DNA of 64,000 bases from Finegoldia magna ATCC 53516. GTDB lineage: Bacteria; Bacillota; Clostridia; Tissierellales; Peptoniphilaceae. Location: NCBI RefSeq assembly GCF_000159695.1, contig NZ_CM000955.1, positions 1,466,524 through 1,530,523 of the forward strand. Reading direction: 5' to 3'. The position numbers and the translations under genes are program-made. The notes beneath the pieces are model-generated. The model made no database searches. It saw only the letters and a program-made list of their open reading frames with translations, and was not told where the DNA came from. Within the stretch, counting starts at the first letter, position 1; the number at the start of each line of letters is the position of its first letter. Shown one piece after another: positions 54,948-64,000 of this stretch.

Positions 54948-57900
54948 ATGCATTTATTACTCAACGATGTATTAAAGAAAATCGGCCTAAAATATGATTC
55001 AAAATCCCCAATTTATATTGATAAATTGACTTATAATAAGGATAATGATGAGTTAGATTGTTTGATAAACATTCAAAAAGATGAGAGTAAGGACAACTTG
55101 GCAGAATTTATACAAAAAGACTTATTAAATTTTATAACAAAAATTAATATTGATTTTACAGAGTATGAAGATTCAAAAATCAATTTTTCAAAAGATGATC
55201 TGATTAAAATTTTAAAATCAAATGATTTTTGTGAATATTCTTCGTGTATTGATTTTGAATATTCGAAGATAAACGATTCAGAAATTTCACTTATTTTTAA
55301 TTTTGAGCAAATAAGGGATAAGTTTATATCAGATCAAAAGGATAATGAGTTAACAAAATTAATAACTAAGACATATAATTTAAGTTATTCTGTCAAATCT
55401 GAAATTGTTGAGTTAAAGGATAACGATGATTATAGACAAAATCTTATTGAATATGATAATTCAATTCGAAAAAAAATAGCAGAATCAATAAAAGATACTC
55501 CAAAGCAAGACAAAGAAGAAGTTAAAAAAACGGGAATAAAATGTGGTAAAGATATAACCAAGTCTCCAATAAAAATTAAAGAAATAATAGAAAATGAAGA
55601 CGATACTTGTATCAGAGCTGAAATTATTGATGTAGATGTCAGAAGCATAAAAGATGGAGAAAGCTTTATTGTTTCTTTGGATCTAAGGGATGAAAGTGGA
55701 GCTGTTTTTGCAAAGAAATTTTTGAAGAAAAAAGAATTTGAAGCGTTTGGTGATAAATTGAAATCGGGAGTTTATCTTTTATTAACAGGAAGGTTGGAAT
55801 TTGATAGATTTACTTCTGGAAAGACTTTTTCAATAAAACAAATGCAAGAAATTGAGAAACCAGAATCTAGAAAAGATGAATACGAGAAAAAACGTGTAGA
55901 GCTACACATGTATTCTCAAATGAGCCAACTAGATGGATTTATTGACTTGGATGAATGCTGTAAAACCCTAAAAAAATGGGGACATCCAGCGCTAGGTTTA
56001 ACGGATAAATCCGTAGTACAAGGTTATCCACAATTGTATGATGCTTGTAGCAAAAATGGATTAAAACCACTTTTTGGAATGGAAGCTAAAATAATAGAAG
56101 ATGATTTTAGGATAATAACAAATCCTTATGATTCTATGAATTTGGAAGAATTTGTAGTTTTTGATATAGAAACTACAGGATTATCAAATGCAACAGAAAA
56201 AATTACGGAAATTGGTGCTGTAAAGATAGTAGATAATCAAATTGTAGATGAATTTAATCAATTAATAAATCCTGAAATACCAATACCAGAAAAAATAACA
56301 GAATTAACGTCTATAACAAATGAAATGGTAAAAGATATGCCTAAAATAGAGGAAGTATTACCTGAGTTTTTAAAATTTGTTGGTGACTGTACTTTAATAG
56401 CACATAATGCAGATTTCGATATGGGATTTATCAAGAAAAATTGTCTTGATTTGAGAATTAATCCCATAAGAACATATATAGACACACTAGCTTTTGCAAG
56501 GGCATTGGAACCTCATCTCAAAAATCATAAACTTGATACTTTGACAAAAAAATACAACGTTAATTTATTTAACCATCACAGAGCTTGTGATGATGCAAGA
56601 GCAACAGGAGAAGTATTCATTTGTATGGTCAAAGATCTTGAAAAAAGAGGAGTTAAATTTGATATAAATATAAATAAAATAGATTCTGATTGGAGTATTT
56701 CTAAAAGAGAATCTCACACTGCGACAATATATGCCCAAAACTTAATTGGATTGAAAAACTTATATAAACTTGTGACCGCTTCTAATTTAAAGTATTTTTA
56801 CAGAGAAGGCGGAATACCAAAATCTGAATTGAATAAAAGAAGAGAAGGTCTTGTAATAGGTTCTGGAAACGAAGATGGAGAATTAATAAAAGCAATACTT
56901 GGATTTGAATCAGATGAAAAATTAGATGAAATTATTTCGAGGTATGATTTTTTGGAGGTTCAACCACCACTTTATTATGATGGAGTAAAGTCAAAAAGGA
57001 TGAGCTTTAACTTAAAAAGTTGTGAAGAATTAACTAGAAAACTATATGATTTATCAAAAAAACACAATAAACCTCTTGTGGCTGATTCTTATGCAAAATA
57101 CTTTGAAAAAACAGACTATATTTTTAGAAATATAATATTAGAAGGTCAACCTAGAAAAATTTATGGCGAAAAATTCCCTACGTTGTTTTTCAGAACAACT
57201 GATGAAATGATGAATGAATTTAGTTTTTTAGAAAAAGATGTGGCTGAGGAAATATTAATAGATAATACCATAAAAATTTCAGAAATGCTAGATGATATAA
57301 AGCCAATACCAGATGGAACTTTTCCACCAGTTATTGAAGGCTCTGATACAGAATTAAGAGAAATGACGTATAAAAAAGCTAGAAGTATATATGGAGATGA
57401 TTTACCTGAAATTGTTGAAAGTAGATTAGAACGTGAGTTATCATCAATTATCTCAAATGGTTATGCTGTATTATATATTATCGCTCAAAAATTGGTAAAG
57501 AAAAGCAACGAAGATGGATATCTAGTAGGTTCCAGAGGATCTGTAGGATCTAGCTTTGTTGCGACAATGGCTGACATAACAGAAGTTAATCCTTTAATTC
57601 CGCATTATATTTGTGAGAACTGCAAACATTCTGAGTTTATACATGATGAAAATATTGGATCAGGAGTGGACCTTGAAGATAAAATTTGTCCAGTATGTGG
57701 ACAACCATTGAAAAAAGAAGGTCATAATATACCTTTTGAAGTTTTCTTAGGATTTGATGGTGATAAAGAGCCAGATATTGATTTGAACTTTGCTGGGGAA
57801 TATCAACCAACTGTTCACAAATATACTGAAGAATTGTTTGGGGAAGGAAAGGTATTTAGAGCTGGAACTATTGGTACAATTTCCGACAAAACAGCTTATG

Positions 57901-59213
57901 GGTATATAAAAAAATATTTTGAAGATAAAAACGTATATGTTAATAATTCAGAGATAAAATATTTGCAAAGAGGAATCTTGGGAGTTAAAAGAACTTCGGG
58001 GCAACATCCAGGTGGAGTAATGATAGTTCCAAGAGATAAAGATATTGAAGATTTTTGTCCAGTTCAACATCCTGCAGATGATGTTAACAGTGATATAATC
58101 ACTACTCACTTCAATTATAAGTCTATAAGTGGTAGAATTTTAAAGCTTGACTTGCTTGGACACGACGTTCCAACTATTATAAAAATGTTGTCGGATATGA
58201 CAGGAGTGGATCCATTAACTATTCCTATGGATGATAAAGAGACAATGAGTATTTTTTCTTCAATAGATGCTTTACACTTTGAAGAATTAATTGATGGTCT
58301 AGATATAGGAACATTAGGAATACCTGAATTTGGTACAAACTTTGTAAGAGGGATGTTGAGAGATACAACCCCAAAAACTTTTTCGGAGTTAGTCAGAATT
58401 TCTGGGTTATCTCATGGCACAAATGTATGGTTAAATAATGCACAAGATCTAATAAGAGATGGTGTTGTCGAATTGAAAGATACTATTTGTACAAGAGATG
58501 ATATTATGATTTATCTAATAAATAAAGGTCTTGAAAAGAAAAGATCATTTAAAATAATGGAAACAGTAAGAAAAAATAGACTTCTTGATGAAGATACTCT
58601 AAATTACATGACTGAAAATGGTGTTCCAAATTGGTACATTGAATCTTGTAAAACTATTGAGTATCTTTTCCCTAAGGCGCACGCTGTAGCTTATGTTATG
58701 ATGAGTTATCGAATTGCTTATTTTAAAGTACACTATCCAGAAGCTTTTTATTCGACATTTTTTACAATTAAATTACAAGATTATCCAGGTGATGTTATTG
58801 TAAGAGGATTAAGTGCAATTAGAGAAGAAATGCAATCTTTGAAGGATAAATACAAAGAATCAAATTCTAAGATGACAGCAAAGGATAGTAACAAATACTC
58901 TGTATTGGAAGTAGCAGAAGAAATGTATTGTAGAGGAATAAAACAATCAAGAGTTGACTTGCATAAATCTGACAAGGCTAGATTCAAAGTATTAGAAAAA
59001 GGGTTTATTCAACCTCCTTTTAATGCACTAGAAGGTGTTAGCGATGCAAACTCTATTGCTATTTTTGAAGAAATACAAAAAGGTGATTTTATTTCAAAAC
59101 AAGATTTTACTATGAGAACGAAAGTTAATAAAACAGCTTTAGAAATACTAGAAAACCACGGTGTTTTAGATGGTTTACAAAATGAAAACCAAATAAGTTT
59201 ATTTGATTTTTAG
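54948..59213 (+). CDS. polC: DNA polymerase III, PolC-type alpha subunit
   Basis: The main replicative polymerase of Firmicutes. The 1421-residue protein has an N-terminal region, an OB-fold (about 205-300), a PHP domain split by the proofreading exonuclease (about 400-565, FVVFDIETTGLS with Asp406/Glu408), the four-Cys zinc site (CENCKHSE, CPVCGQP), the polymerase core (SRGSVGSSFVATMADITEV; catalytic KEPDIDLNFAGEY) and a C-terminal LFDF clamp-binding end. The PHP metal ligands are largely lost: H-M-Y at 320-322, Lys354 and Lys717 replace His. It follows ispG directly, GAGAGG upstream. Confidence 0.97.
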   Translation: MHLLLNDVLKKIGLKYDSKSPIYIDKLTYNKDNDELDCLINIQKDESKDNLAEFIQKDLLNFITKINIDFTEYEDSKINFSKDDLIKILKSNDFCEYSSCIDFEYSKINDSEISLIFNFEQIRDKFISDQKDNELTKLITKTYNLSYSVKSEIVELKDNDDYRQNLIEYDNSIRKKIAESIKDTPKQDKEEVKKTGIKCGKDITKSPIKIKEIIENEDDTCIRAEIIDVDVRSIKDGESFIVSLDLRDESGAVFAKKFLKKKEFEAFGDKLKSGVYLLLTGRLEFDRFTSGKTFSIKQMQEIEKPESRKDEYEKKRVELHMYSQMSQLDGFIDLDECCKTLKKWGHPALGLTDKSVVQGYPQLYDACSKNGLKPLFGMEAKIIEDDFRIITNPYDSMNLEEFVVFDIETTGLSNATEKITEIGAVKIVDNQIVDEFNQLINPEIPIPEKITELTSITNEMVKDMPKIEEVLPEFLKFVGDCTLIAHNADFDMGFIKKNCLDLRINPIRTYIDTLAFARALEPHLKNHKLDTLTKKYNVNLFNHHRACDDARATGEVFICMVKDLEKRGVKFDININKIDSDWSISKRESHTATIYAQNLIGLKNLYKLVTASNLKYFYREGGIPKSELNKRREGLVIGSGNEDGELIKAILGFESDEKLDEIISRYDFLEVQPPLYYDGVKSKRMSFNLKSCEELTRKLYDLSKKHNKPLVADSYAKYFEKTDYIFRNIILEGQPRKIYGEKFPTLFFRTTDEMMNEFSFLEKDVAEEILIDNTIKISEMLDDIKPIPDGTFPPVIEGSDTELREMTYKKARSIYGDDLPEIVESRLERELSSIISNGYAVLYIIAQKLVKKSNEDGYLVGSRGSVGSSFVATMADITEVNPLIPHYICENCKHSEFIHDENIGSGVDLEDKICPVCGQPLKKEGHNIPFEVFLGFDGDKEPDIDLNFAGEYQPTVHKYTEELFGEGKVFRAGTIGTISDKTAYGYIKKYFEDKNVYVNNSEIKYLQRGILGVKRTSGQHPGGVMIVPRDKDIEDFCPVQHPADDVNSDIITTHFNYKSISGRILKLDLLGHDVPTIIKMLSDMTGVDPLTIPMDDKETMSIFSSIDALHFEELIDGLDIGTLGIPEFGTNFVRGMLRDTTPKTFSELVRISGLSHGTNVWLNNAQDLIRDGVVELKDTICTRDDIMIYLINKGLEKKRSFKIMETVRKNRLLDEDTLNYMTENGVPNWYIESCKTIEYLFPKAHAVAYVMMSYRIAYFKVHYPEAFYSTFFTIKLQDYPGDVIVRGLSAIREEMQSLKDKYKESNSKMTAKDSNKYSVLEVAEEMYCRGIKQSRVDLHKSDKARFKVLEKGFIQPPFNALEGVSDANSIAIFEEIQKGDFISKQDFTMRTKVNKTALEILENHGVLDGLQNENQISLFDF

Positions 59214-59218
59214 TGATA

Positions 59219-59227
59219 TGTTATAAT
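59219..59227 (+). promoter_or_regulatory. Extended -10 promoter of phoH
   Basis: TGT-TATAAT at 59219-59227, just after the polC stop. No clear -35 is seen. Confidence 0.5.
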
Positions 59228-59245
59228 TAGATAAATGGAGTGATT

Positions 59246-60232
59246 ATGGATAAACATTTAATTTACAAAACTAATAATGAAAAATTAATAACTTTTATTT
59301 TTGGACAATTAGAAAAAAATGCAAAAAAAATTGAAGAAGCTTGTGATGTTATATTAAAGATTTCTGAAGAAGGTATTCTAATTAGTGGTTCTGATTTGAA
59401 TATTGAAAGTGCAAGTAATCTTTTAGAATCATTAAATACACATACTTTATCTGGGAACGAAATAACAGATCAGGATTTGGATTATTTGCTTTCTAACTTA
59501 GAAAAAATAAAACAAGAAAATATTTCAAAAATTAAGGACTATGTAATTTGCTACAATTCAAAAGGTAAACCTTTAAAGCCAAAAACTGTAAATCAAAGAA
59601 ACTATGTTGAAATGATTAATAAAAATGATATTGTTTTTGGAATAGGACCTGCAGGTACAGGAAAAACTTACTTGGCAATGGCTATGGCAATAAATTCATT
59701 TAGAAATAACGAAGTAGATAGGATAATTTTAACTAGACCAGCTGTAGAAGCTGGAGAAAGTTTAGGATTTTTGCCAGGAGATCTTCAAGAAAAAATTGAT
59801 CCTTATCTAAGACCTATATATGATGCTATGTTTGATATATTAGGTTATGAAAATTTTGAAAAGTTTAAAGATAGAGGATTGATAGAAGTAGCACCATTGG
59901 CATATATGAGAGGTAGAACTTTAGATAATGCATACATTATATTAGACGAAGCACAAAATACTACCAATGAACAAATGAAGATGTTTTTAACTAGAATAGG
60001 ATACGGTTCAAAAGCTATAGTAACGGGAGATATTACACAAGTTGACTTACCAAGAGGTAAAAAATCAGGATTACTTGTAGCTACTAATATTCTTAGAGAC
60101 ATAAAAGGAATAAGCTTTTTAGAGTTTGAAAAAACAGATGTTGTAAGACATCCACTTGTACAAAAAATTATTGGAGCTTATGAAAAATTAGATAACAATA
60201 GGTCAAATTATGATAATACAGATAAGCAATAG
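59246..60232 (+). CDS. phoH: PhoH-like ATPase
   Basis: A P-loop ATPase with the N-terminal KH-like region and Walker A GPAGTGKTYLAMA (about 132), LTRPAVEAGESLGFLPGDLQEK (partly quoted), Walker B YIILDEAQNTTNEQMKMF and the GDITQVDLP sensor. PhoH is genetically linked to rRNA maturation through its conserved neighbour ybeY. The 328-residue start at ATG 59246 is 5 bases after GGAG; a GTG two codons upstream overlaps that site. It overlaps ybeY by 23 bp. Confidence 0.95.
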   Translation: MDKHLIYKTNNEKLITFIFGQLEKNAKKIEEACDVILKISEEGILISGSDLNIESASNLLESLNTHTLSGNEITDQDLDYLLSNLEKIKQENISKIKDYVICYNSKGKPLKPKTVNQRNYVEMINKNDIVFGIGPAGTGKTYLAMAMAINSFRNNEVDRIILTRPAVEAGESLGFLPGDLQEKIDPYLRPIYDAMFDILGYENFEKFKDRGLIEVAPLAYMRGRTLDNAYIILDEAQNTTNEQMKMFLTRIGYGSKAIVTGDITQVDLPRGKKSGLLVATNILRDIKGISFLEFEKTDVVRHPLVQKIIGAYEKLDNNRSNYDNTDKQ

Positions 60233-60671
60233 ACAAGATTATTTTCAAATTGATGATGAATTAACATCAGATATTGAAAGTTCAATAAAAATATGTTTGA
60301 TTCAAGAATTAAATGATGATAATTATGAGGTATCTTTGTCATTTGTTAGTGAAGAAGAAATTAAAGAACTTAATAGAGATTATCGCAATAAAGATAGCGT
60401 AACAGATGTGTTGAGCTTTCCTTTGGAAGATGATTTTCAAATTCAAACAAATCTTTTGGGTGATATTATTATATGCTGCAAAAGAGCTGTAGAACAAGCA
60501 AAAGAATACAATCATTCTATCAAAAGGGAAATTGTGTACTTGGTTGTTCATTCTATGTTTCATTTATTGGGTTATGATCATATTGATGAAAGTGATAAAA
60601 TTATTATGAGAAATAAAGAAAAATCAGCCTTGAAAGAAATAGGTATCTATAAAGATGAAGAATTCAAATAG
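60210..60671 (+). CDS. ybeY: Endoribonuclease YbeY
   Basis: A zinc-dependent RNase for 16S rRNA 3'-end maturation and ribosome quality control. The 153-residue protein has LNRDYRNKDSVTDVLSFPLE and the metal motif VHSMFHLLGYDHIDE (HxxxHxxGYDH). It starts inside phoH behind AATAGGT and overlaps the kinase gene by 17 bp. Confidence 0.96.
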   Translation: MIIQISNRQDYFQIDDELTSDIESSIKICLIQELNDDNYEVSLSFVSEEEIKELNRDYRNKDSVTDVLSFPLEDDFQIQTNLLGDIIICCKRAVEQAKEYNHSIKREIVYLVVHSMFHLLGYDHIDESDKIIMRNKEKSALKEIGIYKDEEFK

Positions 60672-61398
60672 TAAGTCAAATTATAAAAATATTTCTAAAA
60701 ACACATCTTTTATTACTAGTTTTCAATATGCAATGGATGGAATTATTCATTGTTTGAAAAATGAAAGAAATTTTAGAACTGATATCTTGATGACTGTTCT
60801 AGTTATGATTGCATCATTAATGTTTGACTTATCAAGGGTTGAAATGGCTTGTTTGTGCATAACTATAACATTCATATTAATGGCGGAAATGATTAACACA
60901 GCCATTGAAACGATTGTTGATTTGATTTATGACAAATACGACGATAAAGCAAAAATAGCAAAAGATGTTGGGGCAGGGGCGGTACTGTTAGCTGCTTTTA
61001 ATTCTATTTTTGTAGGTTATTTTATGTTTTATGATAGAATTGTGCCTCTTAGTCATACAGCAGTTATCAAATTACAAAATTCACCAACGCATTTGACATT
61101 TATAGCTTTGATTTTGGTAGTTGTTATAACTTTAGTCCTAAAAAGTTTTATATATCAAAATAAATGGACATATTTGCAAGGTGGAAGCGTAAGTGGTCAT
61201 GCATCTGTTTCTTTTTGCAGTGCTACAATCATTGCCCTTTTAGCAAATAATACATTAGTGACAATACTATCATATTTTATATCTTTTTTGGTTGCAGAAA
61301 GTAGAGTAGAAGGAAAAATCCATACACTAAGTCAAGTTATAGTTGGTGGCATAATTGGGACATTAGTGGCAATATTATTATTTAAAGTAATTATTTAG
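60655..61398 (+). CDS. Fused diacylglycerol/undecaprenol kinase (DgkA) and PAP2-like phosphatase
   Basis: Residues 1-125 are a DgkA-type kinase: three helices with AMDGIIHCLKNERNFR, the signature AEMINTAIETIVDLI and KAKIAKDVGAGAVLLAA. Residues about 145-247 form a PAP2-type membrane domain with GGSVSGHASVSFCSA and SRVEGKIHTLSQVIVGG. Relative to typical PAP2 enzymes the first KxxxxxxRP motif is not obvious and Gln stands where the last Asp is expected, so phosphatase activity is less certain. The kinase half would recycle undecaprenol. The fusion is a known clostridial arrangement. Confidence 0.88.
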   Translation: MKNSNSKSNYKNISKNTSFITSFQYAMDGIIHCLKNERNFRTDILMTVLVMIASLMFDLSRVEMACLCITITFILMAEMINTAIETIVDLIYDKYDDKAKIAKDVGAGAVLLAAFNSIFVGYFMFYDRIVPLSHTAVIKLQNSPTHLTFIALILVVVITLVLKSFIYQNKWTYLQGGSVSGHASVSFCSATIIALLANNTLVTILSYFISFLVAESRVEGKIHTLSQVIVGGIIGTLVAILLFKVII

Positions 61399-61405
61399 GA
61401 GTATT

Positions 61406-61801
61406 ATGGAAATTAATAAAATGTATAAAATTGCTTTGCAATATAAACAAAACACATACACGCCATATTCTAATTACAACGTAGGATGTTGTGTCAAAGA
61501 CATAGAAGGGAACTATTATGGAGGTTGTAATATTGAAAATGCTTCATTTAGCCCAACAATTTGTGCAGAAAGAACTGCAATTTCAAAAATGGTATCTGAA
61601 GGATTTAAGTTAATAGATACTATTTTAATAATTGGAGATTCTGATTTCACTTATCCTTGTGGGGTTTGCAGACAAGTGATTAAAGAATTTTCTAATGAAG
61701 CTACAAAAATAATAATAGCTAAAAATGAAAATGAGTATAAGATTTATAATATTGAAGATTTATTACCTCATGGTTTTAGTGGAGATGATGTAAATGTTTA
61801 A
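61406..61801 (+). CDS. cdd: Cytidine deaminase
   Basis: Deaminates cytidine to uridine in salvage. The 131-residue protein has NIENASFSPTICAERTAISK with the catalytic Glu and first zinc Cys, and PCGVCRQVIKEF with the other two. TAGGAG precedes the ATG. It overlaps era by 8 bp, in the usual dgkA-cdd-era order. Confidence 0.95.
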   Translation: MEINKMYKIALQYKQNTYTPYSNYNVGCCVKDIEGNYYGGCNIENASFSPTICAERTAISKMVSEGFKLIDTILIIGDSDFTYPCGVCRQVIKEFSNEATKIIIAKNENEYKIYNIEDLLPHGFSGDDVNV

Positions 61802-62678
61802 ATCTGGATTTATTTCAGTTATAGGCAGAAGTAATGTAGGAAAATCAACTCTTTTAAATAGAGTTCTAGGAGAAAAACTAACGATTATTTCTGACAAACC
61901 TCAAACTACAAGAAACAAAATACAATTGATATATACTGACGAAAATATGCAAGCAATATTTTTAGATACTCCAGGAATACAAACGCCAAAAAATAAACTT
62001 GGAGATTATATGCTCAAAGTTTCGATGTCAACTTTGAATGAAGTTGATGTTATAACATATATTGTAGATACTACTGAAGAAATAGGAAAGCTAGACACTG
62101 AAATTATTGAGAAATTAAAATTAGTTGATACAAAAATAATTCTATTAATCAATAAAATAGATAAAACATCAAGTGATAAAGTCAATGAATTAGTAGAAAT
62201 GTACAGTAAAGTTGGAATATTTGAAGAAATAATTCCAATAAGCGCATTGAACGGAGATAATGTAGAAGGATATTTAACTTCTTTAAAAAATAATTTGCCT
62301 GAAGGTCCAATGTATTATGACGAAGATAGCGTAACTGATCAACCTATTAGACAAATTGTACAAGAACTAATTAGGGAAAAGGCCCTAATGAATTTATCTG
62401 ATGAATTACCACATGGAATAGCTATAACTATTGAAAAATTCAAAGAAAGACAAGGCAGGAATTTAATTGATATAGATGCTACTATTATTGTTGAGAAAAA
62501 AAGTCATAAAGGCATGGTAATTGGAAAAAAAGGATCAATGATTAAAAAAATTGGAACTGATGCCAGAGTTGATATTGAACAATTATTAGATGCTAAAGTA
62601 AATCTAAAACTATGGGTTAAAATAGATGAAGAATGGAGAAATAAAGATTCTAGATTAAGGTATTTGGGTTACAACTAA
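61794..62678 (+). CDS. era: GTPase Era
   Basis: A ribosome-assembly GTPase that binds the 3' end of 16S rRNA. The 294-residue protein has the G1 loop GRSNVGKSTLLNR, switch DKPQTTRN, G3 DTPGIQ, G4 NKID, G5-like ISALNGDNV and a C-terminal KH domain with GMVIGKKGSMIKKIG. The start lies in the last codons of cdd; the stop overlaps recO by one base. Confidence 0.97.
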   Translation: MFKSGFISVIGRSNVGKSTLLNRVLGEKLTIISDKPQTTRNKIQLIYTDENMQAIFLDTPGIQTPKNKLGDYMLKVSMSTLNEVDVITYIVDTTEEIGKLDTEIIEKLKLVDTKIILLINKIDKTSSDKVNELVEMYSKVGIFEEIIPISALNGDNVEGYLTSLKNNLPEGPMYYDEDSVTDQPIRQIVQELIREKALMNLSDELPHGIAITIEKFKERQGRNLIDIDATIIVEKKSHKGMVIGKKGSMIKKIGTDARVDIEQLLDAKVNLKLWVKIDEEWRNKDSRLRYLGYN

Positions 62679-63382
62679 TGGAACAGGATTACATCAAGAC
62701 ACAAGCTATTGTGTTGGAGCATATAATTTATGGAGAAAATTCTATAATTTTGAATGTTTTCAGTAAAGAAGAAGGAATTATTGGAATTTTCATCAATAAT
62801 ATTAACTCCATGAAATCAATTATAGAATTTAATGTTCTGTCAGTGAATGATTTTACCTTAAAAAAAGGAAATCAATTCTATTATTTAGTGGATTATGATT
62901 TAATTAACTCTAATTTTAATATAAGAACAAACTATAAATCAGAATTATTTAGTTTGGTTATAGTTGATTTAATAAAGTCAATTTTTTACAATGAAGTTTG
63001 CAATGAAAAAGTATATGCCTTGATTTTAAAAACAGTAATATTCTTATCAAAATATTCAGATAATCAGTATGCTTTAATTAATGCGTTTATTTTGAAGCTA
63101 GTATCATATCTTGGGTATCAACCAAGCATGTTTTATGAAAATAGTCATAACAGGTTTTATTTAGATGGCGGATTTGTAGATTCCGATGGAGAATACTACC
63201 AAATAGACAACTTACACGCAAAGTATATGATATACTTAATGAAAAATAGGTATGATGATATAGTTAATAAAAAGTTTGAATCTATAAATGAAAACGAAAT
63301 TTTAAAAATTTTGTTAAAATACACGATGAACAATTTTGGAATTGAATATTTGGGGTCATTAGGCTACCTTGAATATTTGTAA
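62678..63382 (+). CDS. recO: DNA repair protein RecO
   Basis: RecO helps RecA load on SSB-coated single strands. The 234-residue protein has the N-terminal OB-fold start YIKTQAIVLEHIIYGENSII with GIIGIFINN and a helical C-terminal half ending NFGIEYLGSLGYL. The four-Cys zinc ribbon of Bacillus-type RecO is missing: only one Cys occurs in the whole protein. Coupled to era by a one-base overlap. Confidence 0.88.
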   Translation: MEQDYIKTQAIVLEHIIYGENSIILNVFSKEEGIIGIFINNINSMKSIIEFNVLSVNDFTLKKGNQFYYLVDYDLINSNFNIRTNYKSELFSLVIVDLIKSIFYNEVCNEKVYALILKTVIFLSKYSDNQYALINAFILKLVSYLGYQPSMFYENSHNRFYLDGGFVDSDGEYYQIDNLHAKYMIYLMKNRYDDIVNKKFESINENEILKILLKYTMNNFGIEYLGSLGYLEYL

Positions 63383-63391
63383 GGAGAAATA

Positions 63392-64000
63392 ATGTATAAC
63401 TTATTAATAGATATAGTGACTAATAATATTCCTGAGAATTTTATAGGATTTATAAATAGATCGCTTGACGAAAAAATAAGAAAAGAATTAAAAAAACTGC
63501 AATTAGTATATTCAAATATAGATTTGGATACAATAAAAGATCATTTTTTTATTTACATTACTAATTTAGAAAATCCAGGATATACACTAGAAGATTATGA
63601 AAATGTAATAAATAAAGCTATTGATTCAATAAATTTCAAGTATAATTATGATTCAGAAAGTTTATCATTTAGAGAGTCTATCTTGTACATTAAAATTTTT
63701 AATGAAAAAGAAAATAAAACAATAGAATTCAAAGGCTTAAAAGAAGATAAAGATGACAGCTTAGTTAATTCTTCTACTTTCAACAATTTTTCTTCGGAGT
63801 TACGAAAAAATCAAATAATATTAAAAAAAGGAGAAAGATTACAATCATTTGAGAAAAGCGCTAATAAACTTGCTAGAGCAAATGGTTGTTCAATTATTAA
63901 TAACAAAAGCATACTTAACGAATACGCAAATAAATTTGATTATCCTGTAAGCGTTGAAGGATCATTTGACGAAAAATTTTTATGTATCGATAAATCAATA
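63392..64000 (+). CDS. Unidentified protein, 3' end beyond the window
   Basis: An open frame of at least 203 codons starts at ATG 63392 behind AAGGAGAA, 9 bp after recO, and is still open at base 64000. The visible part is highly charged (Lys, Glu, Asn, Asp-rich), without signal peptide or membrane segment in the first 200 residues. I do not recognise the family. Spacing suggests it belongs to the era-recO transcript. Confidence 0.8.
   Translation, partial: MYNLLIDIVTNNIPENFIGFINRSLDEKIRKELKKLQLVYSNIDLDTIKDHFFIYITNLENPGYTLEDYENVINKAIDSINFKYNYDSESLSFRESILYIKIFNEKENKTIEFKGLKEDKDDSLVNSSTFNNFSSELRKNQIILKKGERLQSFEKSANKLARANGCSIINNKSILNEYANKFDYPVSVEGSFDEKFLCIDKSI

Noticed and set aside
54479..54964. 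161-codon minus-strand frame opposite ispG
   Set aside because: It lies wholly antisense to a well-conserved gene, has no ribosome-binding site and shows no recognisable protein.
1..64000. CRISPR arrays, insertion sequences, prophage or integrative element boundaries
   Set aside because: No regularly spaced repeats, transposase, integrase or attachment-site duplications were seen; composition is even and all regions are filled by housekeeping-type genes.

Overview
This 64 kb window is ordinary chromosome from an AT-rich, low-GC Gram-positive anaerobe. Strong AGGAGG ribosome-binding sites, sigma-A promoters of the TTGACA-17-TATAAT kind, U-tailed terminators, a T-box leader, PolC, RodA and MprF all point to Firmicutes. 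Gene content (K+-dependent membrane pyrophosphatase, DUF3793 plus flavodoxin, selD, DgkA-PAP2 fusion, YhaO/YhaN pair, pyrBI) fits the clostridial/Tissierellia side, most like a Peptoniphilaceae coccus such as Finegoldia. The genus is inferred, not proven. I see no rRNA, prophage, insertion sequence, CRISPR array or plasmid function.

Layout. 1-4.6 kb: end of fakA, then recG-rsmD-coaD and a coiled-coil protein. 4.7-5.7 kb (minus): DUF3793-flavodoxin operon whose promoter is bracketed by two Fur-like boxes. 5.8-10.3 kb: secG, hppA, a CNNM/CorC-type membrane protein and map. 10.4-11.5 kb (minus): tmcAL. 11.6-13.5 kb: three poorly characterised genes (macro-domain-like, zinc phospholipase C-like, unknown). 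13.5-18.4 kb: tRNA-Phe/Gly/Cys, a GNAT-like/DUF6873 fusion, hisS, and thrS behind a T-box. 18.5-24.4 kb: heterodimeric ABC exporter plus mprF. 24.4-25.6 kb: infC-rpmI-rplT with a structured leader and an apparent AUA start codon for infC. 25.6-26.6 kb (minus): a 31-residue membrane peptide, recX and a GIY-YIG gene. 26.7-33.6 kb: a DNA-maintenance run (YdbC-like, YhaO/YhaN-like, phosphoesterase, CYTH, topA).

33.7-36.7 kb: rpsB-tsf-pyrH-frr. 36.9-42.5 kb: a secreted NlpC/P60 hydrolase behind WalR-like boxes, a ComEA-like protein, selD, an atypical orphan response regulator, a cyclophilin and tdk. 42.5-44.1 kb (minus): rodA-luxS. 44.1-45.6 kb: nfo-nth. 45.6-51.2 kb: a tightly overlapped pyrB-I-C-F-K-D-E operon covering UMP synthesis from carbamoyl phosphate onward. 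51.3-59.2 kb: uppS-cdsA-rseP-ispG-polC. 59.2-64 kb: phoH-ybeY-dgkA/PAP2-cdd-era-recO and a truncated unknown gene.

The genes form conserved housekeeping modules: translation, pyrimidine synthesis, envelope lipid carriers and DNA repair. The most interesting signals are small: the Fur-bracketed promoter, the infC AUA start, the degenerate PHP domain of PolC, a response regulator without its phosphorylation pocket, the GNAT-like/GME-fold fusion, the WalR-like triple repeat, and the unlisted 31-residue membrane peptide. No stretch over 300 bases lacks a gene or RNA feature.
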